Shown: in pieces, positions 1-4,096 of the stretch
Numbering within the stretch: position 1 is the stretch's first letter
How the letters are laid out: the number at the start of each line of letters is the position of its first letter
Notes under the pieces: model-generated
The model's input: only the letters and a program-made list of their open reading frames with translations
Databases searched by the model: none
Told to the model about the DNA's origin: nothing
Program-made: the position numbers and the translations under genes
From: Candidatus Nanohaloarchaea archaeon
Lineage (GTDB): Archaea; EX4484-52; GLR71
Length of the DNA: 5,151 nt
Assembly: GCA_030636615.1 (NCBI GenBank)
Contig: DAOVWP010000050.1
Coordinates: 1 to 5,151, forward strand
Direction of reading: 5' to 3'

Positions 1-904
1 CTTTCATAGATCTCCCAAGTATAACAACAGTTCTCTTCTTGCTATTGCTATTATTAGCATCGATTATAGACTTGAGCCTTGCTACTTGTGATGCAAATGT
101 AGATATGAAAACTGCAGAACTTTCTCTATAGGCACGATCAATCGCATCAGCAACCATTAACTGGGCAACCTTTTCAGAAGGAGTACGTTCCTCATCATCA
201 ATATGAACTGTCTCACATACCATTAACTTGACATCTTCTTTTGAAAGCTCGCCAAGCCGTTTATAATCCGGCTTCTGACCAAAGGTTGGAGTATTATCAA
301 GCTTATAATCATAAGCTATTACTGCAATACCCTCCGGAGTATATACCAGAATCATGCTTGGCTGAGGGATACTGTGTGTAACTCTTAGAAGCTCAATTGT
401 GATGTTTGAAGAAAGTTCTATCCTCTCACCATAATTTGCAACACGAACTTTTCCAAGAAGGTCTTTTGGACCAATGTCCTTTATTACTTTTTTGACAACT
501 TCCATTGTATACGCAGTACCAATGATTGGACAATCATATTTCGGAGCTAGCTTAGGAATAGCGCTCACATGATCAAGATGGCCATGTGAAACCACAACGC
601 CAACCACTTTCTTACCTCGTAGCATATAATCATTTGGGATAATATTTCTATCCCATAGTTCTTCACATTTCAGATTTCTATATTCAAGCTGTTCCTCTTC
701 AAGAGAAACCATTCTACTTACATCTACACCCATATCAAAAATAACTACTTCGCCATTCACTTCAAGGGCGCACATATTCTTTCCGACTACATTGAACCCT
801 CCAACAGCATAGAATTTCATGTTGGATTTATTCATTTTCTTACTATTATTTTCGTTATTATTGTTTTCTTTATTGTTAATTTCTTTATTATTAATTTTAT
901 TCAT
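1..904 (-). CDS. rnj: Ribonuclease J (metallo-beta-lactamase/beta-CASP), C-terminally truncated by window edge
   Basis: The visible 301 residues match archaeal RNase J, a zinc-dependent 5'-to-3' exoribonuclease (in some species also an endonuclease) acting on cytoplasmic RNA. Seen here: the metallo-beta-lactamase signature SHGHLDHVSAIP (HGHLDH at about residues 107-112), the THSIPQP motif (His about 177), the AYDYKLDNTP motif (metal-ligand Asp about 199), and the beginning of the beta-CASP domain (STFASQVARLKSI, then ILGRSMK at the edge). The conserved fold starts at MKFYAVGG (ATG at 820), but the frame is open further upstream. The ATG at 904 is preceded by GGTGA with 8-nt spacing, so I chose 904. 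This adds a 28-residue tail made almost only of Asn, Lys, Glu and Ile. If 820 or 835 is the real start, the tail is untranslated. It lies 170 nt downstream of the Rpp21 gene on the same strand. Family assignment is firm; the start is less so. Confidence 0.93.
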   Translation of the reverse strand, partial: MNKINNKEINNKENNNNENNSKKMNKSNMKFYAVGGFNVVGKNMCALEVNGEVVIFDMGVDVSRMVSLEEEQLEYRNLKCEELWDRNIIPNDYMLRGKKVVGVVVSHGHLDHVSAIPKLAPKYDCPIIGTAYTMEVVKKVIKDIGPKDLLGKVRVANYGERIELSSNITIELLRVTHSIPQPSMILVYTPEGIAVIAYDYKLDNTPTFGQKPDYKRLGELSKEDVKLMVCETVHIDDEERTPSEKVAQLMVADAIDRAYRESSAVFISTFASQVARLKSIIDANNSNSKKRTVVILGRSMK

Positions 905-912
905 TTTAATTT

Positions 913-917
913 TCACC
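913..917 (-). promoter_or_regulatory. Ribosome binding site (GGTGA) deciding the RNase J start
   Basis: The minus strand reads AAAGGTGAAAATTAAAATG. GGTGA is complementary to the archaeal 16S 3' end (ATCACCTCC) and sits 8 nt before the ATG at 904. The inner candidates at 835 and 820 are preceded only by A/T-rich AAT/AAA repeats without such a site, so this site favours the long N-terminus. Confidence 0.65.
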
Positions 918-1064
918 TTTAAATTTATTTTTTTTGATTTTTATTATTCTAAAAACTATCTGAATCAAAGATTCAGACAGACTTCTAAAACCCTTTCGGA
1001 CTCTGCCGGGGAATTAAAAACTCAGATTTTATCAATCCACTATATTCTACTGGTCAACGCCACG
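918..1064 (-). promoter_or_regulatory. Structured region between Rpp21 and RNase J: RNase J leader or small RNA candidate
   Basis: This stretch on the minus strand has no convincing reading frame. It contains a bulged GC-rich hairpin at 991-1011 (CCC/GGG and CGG/CCG stems, AAA bulge, loop CAGAGT read on the minus strand). A perfect 8-bp hairpin at 959-977 follows, then T5 at 951-955. A TATA-like element at 1065-1072 would start transcription near 1043. The segment could therefore be a long structured 5' leader of RNase J, or a separate RNA of roughly 90 nt ending near 951. A segment at 1022-1027 (AUCUGA in the RNA) can pair with UCAGAU in the 3' arm of the second hairpin, so two exclusive folds are possible. 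I found no box C/D or H/ACA signature. The role is inferred, not shown. Confidence 0.35.
951..977 (-). terminator. Hairpin plus T5, possible terminator or attenuator before RNase J
   Basis: On the minus strand TCTGAATC, loop TTT, GATTCAGA forms a perfect 8-bp stem. After TAG comes TTTTT. It could end the Rpp21 transcript or act as an attenuator in an RNase J leader. It is A/T-rich, and archaeal termination depends mainly on the T tract, so the hairpin may instead be an RNA structure or a protein-binding palindrome. Confidence 0.4.
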
Positions 1065-1072
1065 ATATATAA
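1065..1072 (-). promoter_or_regulatory. TATA-like element just after the Rpp21 stop
   Basis: The minus strand reads TTATATAT 2 nt beyond the Rpp21 TGA (1075-1077). An archaeal TATA box of this kind would direct a start about 25 nt downstream, near 1043, giving a leader of roughly 140 nt before RNase J. An alternative weak A/T element (AATAATAAAAA, about 940-950) lies closer to RNase J, so the promoter actually used is uncertain. Confidence 0.4.
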
Positions 1073-1074
1073 CT

Positions 1075-1437
1075 TCAGGAATCTACACTTTCTTTCTTAT
1101 TCTTTCCTTTCTCCAGACCATACGGAACTTTTCTCTCATTTCCGCATGCAAGACAAGTATATATTACAATTTTTTGTGTAGAATCAAGCCGGTGCTTTGC
1201 ATTCACCCCATACACAAGAAACTCTCCGCATTTCCTGCAGAATCTTGGCTTAAGTTCTTTTGGAATTACAACATTGAGCTTCATTCCAATCTTTCTTGCA
1301 AGTTGCACATACCTATTTGCAAGCGTGCGATCTTCATGAAAAACCGCATCTGCTTCACGAAAAAGTATATTGATTCGCTCAAGAGCAATTTCCTTGTATT
1401 CCTTATTCTTCACGCGCCTTGTTCTTGGAATGCTCAT
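1075..1437 (-). CDS. rnp4: Ribonuclease P protein component 4 (Rpp21/Rpr2 family)
   Basis: This 120-residue protein belongs to the Rpr2/Rpp21 family, a zinc-binding subunit of archaeal RNase P. That ribonucleoprotein removes 5' leaders from precursor tRNAs; the family is known to pair with Rpp29 on the specificity domain of the RNA. Seen here: a basic N-terminus (RTRRVKNKEYKEIALERI), a helical region with LANRYVQLARKIGMK, then the zinc ribbon CRKCG (Cys 67 and 70) and CLACGNERKVPYG (Cys 95 and 98). Length is normal for archaea. The frame is open to an ATG at 1446, but I start at the ATG at 1437. The TATA box at 1458-1468 is centred about 26 nt upstream of it, which fits a leaderless mRNA, whereas 1446 would lie inside the untranscribed spacer. 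The stop is TGA. It sits just downstream of tRNA-Gly, a substrate class of the enzyme it helps build. Confidence 0.93.
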   Translation of the reverse strand: MSIPRTRRVKNKEYKEIALERINILFREADAVFHEDRTLANRYVQLARKIGMKLNVVIPKELKPRFCRKCGEFLVYGVNAKHRLDSTQKIVIYTCLACGNERKVPYGLEKGKNKKESVDS

Positions 1438-1457
1438 AACAATCATATATCTGATTA

Positions 1458-1468
1458 AGTATATAAGA
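1458..1468 (-). promoter_or_regulatory. TATA box of the Rpp21 gene
   Basis: The minus strand reads CTTATATACTT. Its centre (about 1463) is 26 nt from the ATG at 1437, the spacing expected for a TATA box driving a leaderless transcript. It begins only about 10 nt after the mature 3' end of tRNA-Gly, so promoter and tRNA trailer nearly touch. Confidence 0.6.
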
Positions 1469-1476
1469 AGATTTCA

Positions 1477-1550
1477 TGCGACGGCCGGGATTTGAACCCG
1501 AACTTCTGCCGTGGCAGGGCAGTGTCATAGCCAGATTAGACAACCATCGC
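1477..1550 (-). tRNA. tRNA-Gly (anticodon GCC)
   Basis: The minus strand folds as a complete intronless tRNA of 74 nt including the discriminator. Acceptor GCGATGG pairs with CCGTCGC (one T-G wobble). The D arm has stem GTC/GAC and a GG-containing loop. The anticodon stem CTGCC/GGCAG closes loop CTGCCAC, giving anticodon GCC at 1513-1515. The T arm is TCGGG, loop TTCAAAT, CCCGG. The discriminator base is A (1477), and the next bases are TGA, so CCA is not encoded and must be added enzymatically. It lies between the eL37 and Rpp21 genes on the same strand. Confidence 0.96.
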
Positions 1551-1574
1551 ACAAAAAGACACAAAAATTATAAT
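1551..1574 (-). terminator. T-rich stretch after eL37, with overlapping TATA-like element for tRNA-Gly
   Basis: Between the eL37 stop and the tRNA 5' end the minus strand reads ATTTTTGTGTCTTTTTGT. Two T5 tracts of this kind are typical of archaeal termination, here at the end of the LSm-eL37 unit. The same segment begins with AATTATAATT, which overlaps the eL37 stop codon and could act as a weak TATA box for the tRNA about 20 nt downstream. Which role applies, or whether the tRNA is cut from a read-through transcript, cannot be decided here. Confidence 0.4.
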
Positions 1575-1756
1575 TTCTTTGCCTTCAGAAGAACACCTTT
1601 ATTCTTCCATGCATAATCATCAATCTTAGACGTTCTTCCAAAACCGCACTTAGAACATACTCCATCCTTGACATGATATGAATGACTACCACATCTCCTG
1701 CAGTTTACATGAACTGTATGATGTCTTTTTCCAAACGAAGGTTTACCTTTACTCAT
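1568..1756 (-). CDS. rpl37e: Large-subunit ribosomal protein eL37 (L37e)
   Basis: This 62-residue basic protein is the archaeal/eukaryotic ribosomal protein eL37, a zinc-ribbon component of the large subunit that contacts 23S rRNA. Diagnostic features are the N-terminus MSKGKPSFGKRHHTVH and the two CxxC pairs CRRCGSHSYHV (Cys 19, 22) and VCSKCGFG (Cys 34, 37), followed by a basic tail. Length is normal for the family. I start at ATG 1756, because the one extra in-frame start candidate (1759) is TTG and an in-frame TGA lies just before it. The gene begins 17 nt after the LSm stop. The pair LSm-eL37 is a widespread archaeal arrangement and is probably one operon. GTGAT overlapping the LSm stop may serve as a distant ribosome binding site. 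Confidence 0.96.
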   Translation of the reverse strand: MSKGKPSFGKRHHTVHVNCRRCGSHSYHVKDGVCSKCGFGRTSKIDDYAWKNKGVLLKAKKL

Positions 1757-1773
1757 CAATCATCAACTGTTTA

Positions 1774-2001
1774 TCACTTTAAATTAGGAGATATATAAAT
1801 CACATTATCTCCCCTTACAAGAAATTTATCGAACGATTCTGTATTTCCTTCAGTATCTGTTACTTCCACATCATTTAACCATAGGTTAAGATGCATATCA
1901 TAAGCTTCAACTATACCCGATACATTCTTATTATTCTTCAACCTTACTATTACAATCTTACCATGTGCTGCTTTCAAAATATCAATTGGTCTGTGATTCA
2001 T
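1774..2001 (-). CDS. Sm-like archaeal protein (LSm/SmAP)
   Basis: This 75-residue single-domain Sm fold protein should form a heptameric (or hexameric) ring that binds U-rich RNA, as known for archaeal SmAPs. The Sm1 motif spans about residues 15-46, with the RNA-binding signature YDMHLNL (Asp35, His37, Asn39). The Sm2 motif is FLVRGDNVIYISP (residues 60-72, with Arg63, Gly64 and Asp65). There is no extension beyond the core domain. The start ATG at 2001 begins MNHRPIDIL, the usual SmAP N-terminal helix, and a TATA box lies about 37 nt upstream. It is the first gene of the probable LSm-eL37 operon and is divergent from eS8. Confidence 0.96.
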   Translation of the reverse strand: MNHRPIDILKAAHGKIVIVRLKNNKNVSGIVEAYDMHLNLWLNDVEVTDTEGNTESFDKFLVRGDNVIYISPNLK

Positions 2002-2033
2002 TTAAAAAACCTAAAATATAGATTAAAGTAAAG

Positions 2034-2043
2034 TTATATAAAA
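2034..2043 (-). promoter_or_regulatory. TATA box of the LSm-eL37 unit
   Basis: The minus strand reads TTTTATATAA. Its centre is about 37 nt before the LSm ATG, which predicts a start near 2012 and a short leader of about 11 nt. No GGTGA-type site is seen in that leader. Confidence 0.5.
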
Positions 2044-2073
2044 CTTATCCTTAAACTGTGTAATTGTGTTAAG

Positions 2074-2081
2074 TTTATAAA
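2074..2081 (+). promoter_or_regulatory. TATA box of the eS8 gene
   Basis: The plus strand reads TTTATAAA, close to the archaeal TATA consensus, inside AAGTTTATAAAAC. It predicts transcription from about 2104 and a leader of about 35 nt, long enough to hold the ribosome binding site at 2128. Together with the minus-strand box at 2034-2043 it makes a divergent promoter region of 137 bp. Confidence 0.55.
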
Positions 2082-2127
2082 ACTTTCTACAAATTATGAG
2101 ATATAAACAATTAAATTATATTAATCC

Positions 2128-2132
2128 GGTGA
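2128..2132 (+). promoter_or_regulatory. Ribosome binding site of eS8
   Basis: GGTGA is followed 6 nt later by ATG at 2139, in the context CCGGTGAAAACCTATGGC. This is a strong archaeal Shine-Dalgarno site and fixes the start. Confidence 0.75.
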
Positions 2133-2138
2133 AAACCT

Positions 2139-2522
2139 ATGGCAATATGGCAAACAAAATCTAAAAGAAAACCAACTGGCGGAAAATTGAAAGACGGTCG
2201 TAAAAAGAGACAGTTTGAAAAGGGAAGAGAACCAACACACACGACAATCGACGAAAAGAAGGTCAGACAAGTAAGAACTACTGGTAAAAAGATAAAAACT
2301 GCTTTGAGACAAGACACTAAAGTCAATTATATTGATCCAAAAACAAAAAAAGCAAAAATCGCAGTAATTAAAGATGTTATAGAAAACAAATCAAACCAAC
2401 AGTTCATAAAAAATAATATAATAACAAAAGGCGCAATCATCAAGACTGATGCAGGAAACATCCAAATCACATCAAGACCTGGTCAGGACGGACAGCTAAA
2501 CGGAGTACTTGTAGCAGAATAA
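2139..2522 (+). CDS. rps8e: Small-subunit ribosomal protein eS8 (S8e)
   Basis: This 127-residue, lysine/arginine-rich protein is archaeal ribosomal protein eS8, a 30S component found only in archaea and eukaryotes. It shows the family N-terminus WQTKSKRKPTGGKLKDGRKK, the GREPTHT segment, and the C-terminal signature ITSRPGQDGQLNGVLV. The length is that of the short archaeal form. The start has a GGTGA site 6 nt upstream and a TATA box about 60 nt upstream, so it is a monocistronic plus-strand unit. Its TAA stop lies within the stem and loop of the following terminator hairpin. It is convergent with the CBS gene (37 nt between stops). Confidence 0.97.
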   Translation: MAIWQTKSKRKPTGGKLKDGRKKRQFEKGREPTHTTIDEKKVRQVRTTGKKIKTALRQDTKVNYIDPKTKKAKIAVIKDVIENKSNQQFIKNNIITKGAIIKTDAGNIQITSRPGQDGQLNGVLVAE

Positions 2523-2557
2523 GAAGTTCATTCTGCTTTTTCTTATATTTATTTTTT
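2513..2557 (+). terminator. Hairpin/T-tract terminator of eS8, overlapping the stop codon
   Basis: AGCAGAAT (2513-2520) pairs perfectly with ATTCTGCT (2530-2537) around a 9-nt loop. It is followed by T5 and then a long T-rich run (2537-2557). The first base of the eS8 stop TAA (2520) closes the stem and the rest is in the loop. On the minus strand the hairpin is not followed by T's, so it appears to serve eS8 rather than the convergent CBS gene. Confidence 0.65.
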
Positions 2558-2559
2558 AC

Positions 2560-3018
2560 CTATTTATCTCCAACACTGAACAGATCATAGATATGTTTCT
2601 TTACAATCTTCTTGAATAATCTGGTCACATCTGTTTCCGTAATAATACCTATAAGTTTACCCTGAACAATTATAGGAACTCGCCTGAACCCTTTTTTTTC
2701 CATAAGCTCGCTTATTTTTATAAGTGTAATATATGGATGCCTTGAAATTACCTTTGGGATGTCCAACCCATCAACAGGAGAAGTCATCACATCAGCAACA
2801 GTAAGATTATGGATATGTTTTACAATTGTCACAATCCTCAAAAGATCCCTCTCAGTAAATATCCCTAAAACTTTATGCGGATCTCGTCTTGAAACAACTA
2901 CAATACAACCGATATTCTTTTTGATCATAATATTACAGGCTTCAATAAGCGGCCTGTCCTTGGTAATAGTAACTACTTTCTTCTGCATAACCTTATCAAG
3001 GATAACAAAATCTCCCAT
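2560..3018 (-). CDS. Two-CBS-domain protein
   Basis: This 152-residue protein consists almost entirely of a CBS pair (Bateman module), a fold that commonly binds AMP, ADP, ATP or SAM and acts as an energy or metabolite sensor. CBS1 runs about residues 8-66 (VMQKKVVTI to GIFTERDLLRI, with Thr55 and Asp58). CBS2 runs about 74-136 (VADVMTSPV to GIITETDVTRLF, with Thr127 and Asp130). Both T-x-x-D motifs that usually hold the nucleotide ribose and phosphate are intact, so ligand binding is likely. No catalytic or DNA-binding domain is attached. I start at ATG 3018: the longer frame to 3078 would use TTG and run through the TATA box, whereas 3018 is about 28 nt from the TATA centre, fitting a leaderless mRNA. 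The stop is TAG. It is divergent from the pyrophosphatase. Its target is unknown. Confidence 0.9.
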   Translation of the reverse strand: MGDFVILDKVMQKKVVTITKDRPLIEACNIMIKKNIGCIVVVSRRDPHKVLGIFTERDLLRIVTIVKHIHNLTVADVMTSPVDGLDIPKVISRHPYITLIKISELMEKKGFRRVPIIVQGKLIGIITETDVTRLFKKIVKKHIYDLFSVGDK

Positions 3019-3041
3019 ACCAATTATATTCAACAATTCAC

Positions 3042-3054
3042 TTATATATATTTT
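3042..3054. promoter_or_regulatory. Palindromic TATA element between the CBS and pyrophosphatase genes
   Basis: TTATATATATTTT contains the self-complementary TATATATA (3043-3050). On the minus strand it lies about 28 nt from the CBS start at 3018, which fits leaderless transcription. On the plus strand it predicts a start near 3073, upstream of the pyrophosphatase ribosome binding site at 3088. One element may serve both directions in a 78-bp intergenic gap. A/T-rich elements nearer the pyrophosphatase (about 3066-3078) are possible alternatives. Confidence 0.5.
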
Positions 3055-3087
3055 AGACAAATTAGATATCAATATCAATTATGCAGC

Positions 3088-3091
3088 GTGA
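3088..3091 (+). promoter_or_regulatory. Ribosome binding site deciding the pyrophosphatase start
   Basis: GTGA lies 5 nt before ATG 3097 (GTGACTTACATGG). The GTG of this site is in frame and could be misread as a start codon, but then it would lack a binding site of its own. An ATG at 3081 is out of frame. Confidence 0.55.
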
Positions 3092-3096
3092 CTTAC

Positions 3097-4029
3097 ATGG
3101 AAGAAAAGATATATATCATAGGACATAAAAACCCGGACACAGACTCAATCTGCTCAGCTATAGCTTACGCAGAACTGAAAAAAAAACAGGGAGACAAAAG
3201 AGAGATAATCCCTGCAAGATCTGGAGACATAAACGACGAAACAGGATTCATACTAAAAAAATTCAATATTGATCCGCCATCCCTTTTGAAAGACGCAACA
3301 GGAAAAAAGATAATACTTGTAGACCACAGCGAACCAAAACAAAGACCAGAAAACTCAGACAAGGGAGAGATCATTGAAGTCATTGACCACCATAACATTA
3401 ATTTCCAGCAGGCAACCCCAATATTATTTCACGCAGAACCGCTCGGGAGCACATCAACAATCATTGCAAGGATGTACTTTGAAAAGAATATAGACATCGA
3501 AAAAGGGATTGCAGGAATACTGCTTGGAGCCATCATATCTGATACGGTAATCTTCCGCTCCCCTATAACGACACAGGAAGACAAAGATATTGCGCAGAAA
3601 CTTAAACCAATCGCAGAAGTAGATGATCTTGAAGCATTTGGCATAGAGATGTTCAAAGCAAAATCAAATTGGAAAGAAAAAAGCGCGCACGATATCATAA
3701 ACACAGATTACAAGGAATACGAACTTGGCGGAAAAAACATAGGAATTTCACAGATAGAAACAGTAGACACAAGTAATCTTAAAGAGCGGAAAGACGAATT
3801 CATAGAAATTATGGAGCATATGTCAAAAGAGCGAAATCTAGACACAATAATAGTCCTCCTGACTGATATAATAAAAGAAGGTTGCCTTGCGTTTATATCA
3901 GGTAACAGTCTTGAACAGATTGGAAAAACCTTTGGAAAAGAGATAAAAGACAACGAAATATATCTTCCGGGCGTATTATCACGCAAAAAGCAGATAGTTC
4001 CTCCTCTTGAAAAAGCATTCAGCCAATAA
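3097..4029 (+). CDS. ppaC: Manganese-dependent inorganic pyrophosphatase (family II, DHH superfamily)
   Basis: This 310-residue cytoplasmic enzyme hydrolyses pyrophosphate to two phosphates, pulling forward tRNA charging and nucleic acid synthesis. All family II motifs are present: GHKNPDTDSICSAIAYAEL (metal ligands His10, Asp14, Asp16), ILVDHSE (Asp76), the DHH motif EVIDHHNI (Asp97, His98, His99), PLGSTSTIIARMY, GAIISDTVIFRSP (Asp149), and in the C-terminal DHHA2 domain the substrate-binding SRKKQIVPPL (about 295-304). Length matches the classical Bacillus subtilis PpaC type, without the internal CBS/DRTGG regulatory insert of CBS-PPases. I use ATG 3097 with GTGA 5 nt upstream rather than GTG 3088, which would add only MTY. 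The stop is TAA. It is divergent from a free-standing CBS pair protein and upstream of tRNA-Met. The assignment is firm. Confidence 0.97.
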   Translation: MEEKIYIIGHKNPDTDSICSAIAYAELKKKQGDKREIIPARSGDINDETGFILKKFNIDPPSLLKDATGKKIILVDHSEPKQRPENSDKGEIIEVIDHHNINFQQATPILFHAEPLGSTSTIIARMYFEKNIDIEKGIAGILLGAIISDTVIFRSPITTQEDKDIAQKLKPIAEVDDLEAFGIEMFKAKSNWKEKSAHDIINTDYKEYELGGKNIGISQIETVDTSNLKERKDEFIEIMEHMSKERNLDTIIVLLTDIIKEGCLAFISGNSLEQIGKTFGKEIKDNEIYLPGVLSRKKQIVPPLEKAFSQ

Positions 4030-4043
4030 TCGGAGTATGGATC

Positions 4044-4072
4044 TTATCAACAAATATAAAGATTTTTGATAA
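4044..4072 (+). promoter_or_regulatory. Inverted repeat enclosing a TATA-like box upstream of tRNA-Met
   Basis: TTATCAA (4044-4050) and TTGATAA (4066-4072) are perfect 7-bp inverted arms around AAATATAAA (4052-4060). That box is centred about 41 nt before the tRNA, predicting a leader of roughly 15 nt. The repeat could equally be the end of the pyrophosphatase transcript (T5 at 4063-4067) or chance in A/T-rich DNA. CATATACC (4079-4086) is a second, poorly placed TATA candidate. Confidence 0.35.
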
Positions 4073-4096
4073 ATTTGCTCATATACCTCAACACAT

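Noticed and set aside
951..1043. Box C/D or H/ACA RNA between Rpp21 and RNase J
   Set aside because: TTGATAA followed by CTGA on the minus strand are only a few bases apart and the first is off consensus. No ACA box follows either hairpin in the right place on that strand.
819..1181. Plus-strand open frame of 120 codons with a Leu/Phe/Ile-rich, membrane-like N-terminus
   Set aside because: The hydrophobic stretch is the antisense reading of the Asn/Lys codon repeats of the RNase J tail. The rest is antisense to the intergenic region and Rpp21. There is no ribosome binding site and no family resemblance.
1174..1458. Plus-strand open frame opposite Rpp21
   Set aside because: It lies within the antisense of a clear Rpp21/Rpr2 gene with an intact zinc ribbon, and the translation has no recognisable features.
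2111..2326. Two minus-strand frames (63 and 71 codons) opposite eS8, Phe/Ser/Leu-rich
   Set aside because: They are shadows of the lysine-rich eS8 gene in antisense; Phe- and Leu-rich peptides arise from reversed AAA/AAG codons.
3019..3078. Twenty-residue N-terminal extension of the CBS protein (TTG start at 3078)
   Set aside because: It would be encoded by the TATA element and promoter spacer, uses TTG, and precedes the normal CBS N-terminus. ATG 3018 fits leaderless initiation better.
2759..3091. Plus-strand frame of 110 codons opposite the CBS gene
   Set aside because: It is antisense to a complete two-CBS-domain protein, has no start signals and shows no domain.
3165..3986. Three minus-strand frames opposite the pyrophosphatase
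   Set aside because: They are shadows of a fully motif-verified ppaC gene, Ser/Ile/Phe-rich and without start signals.
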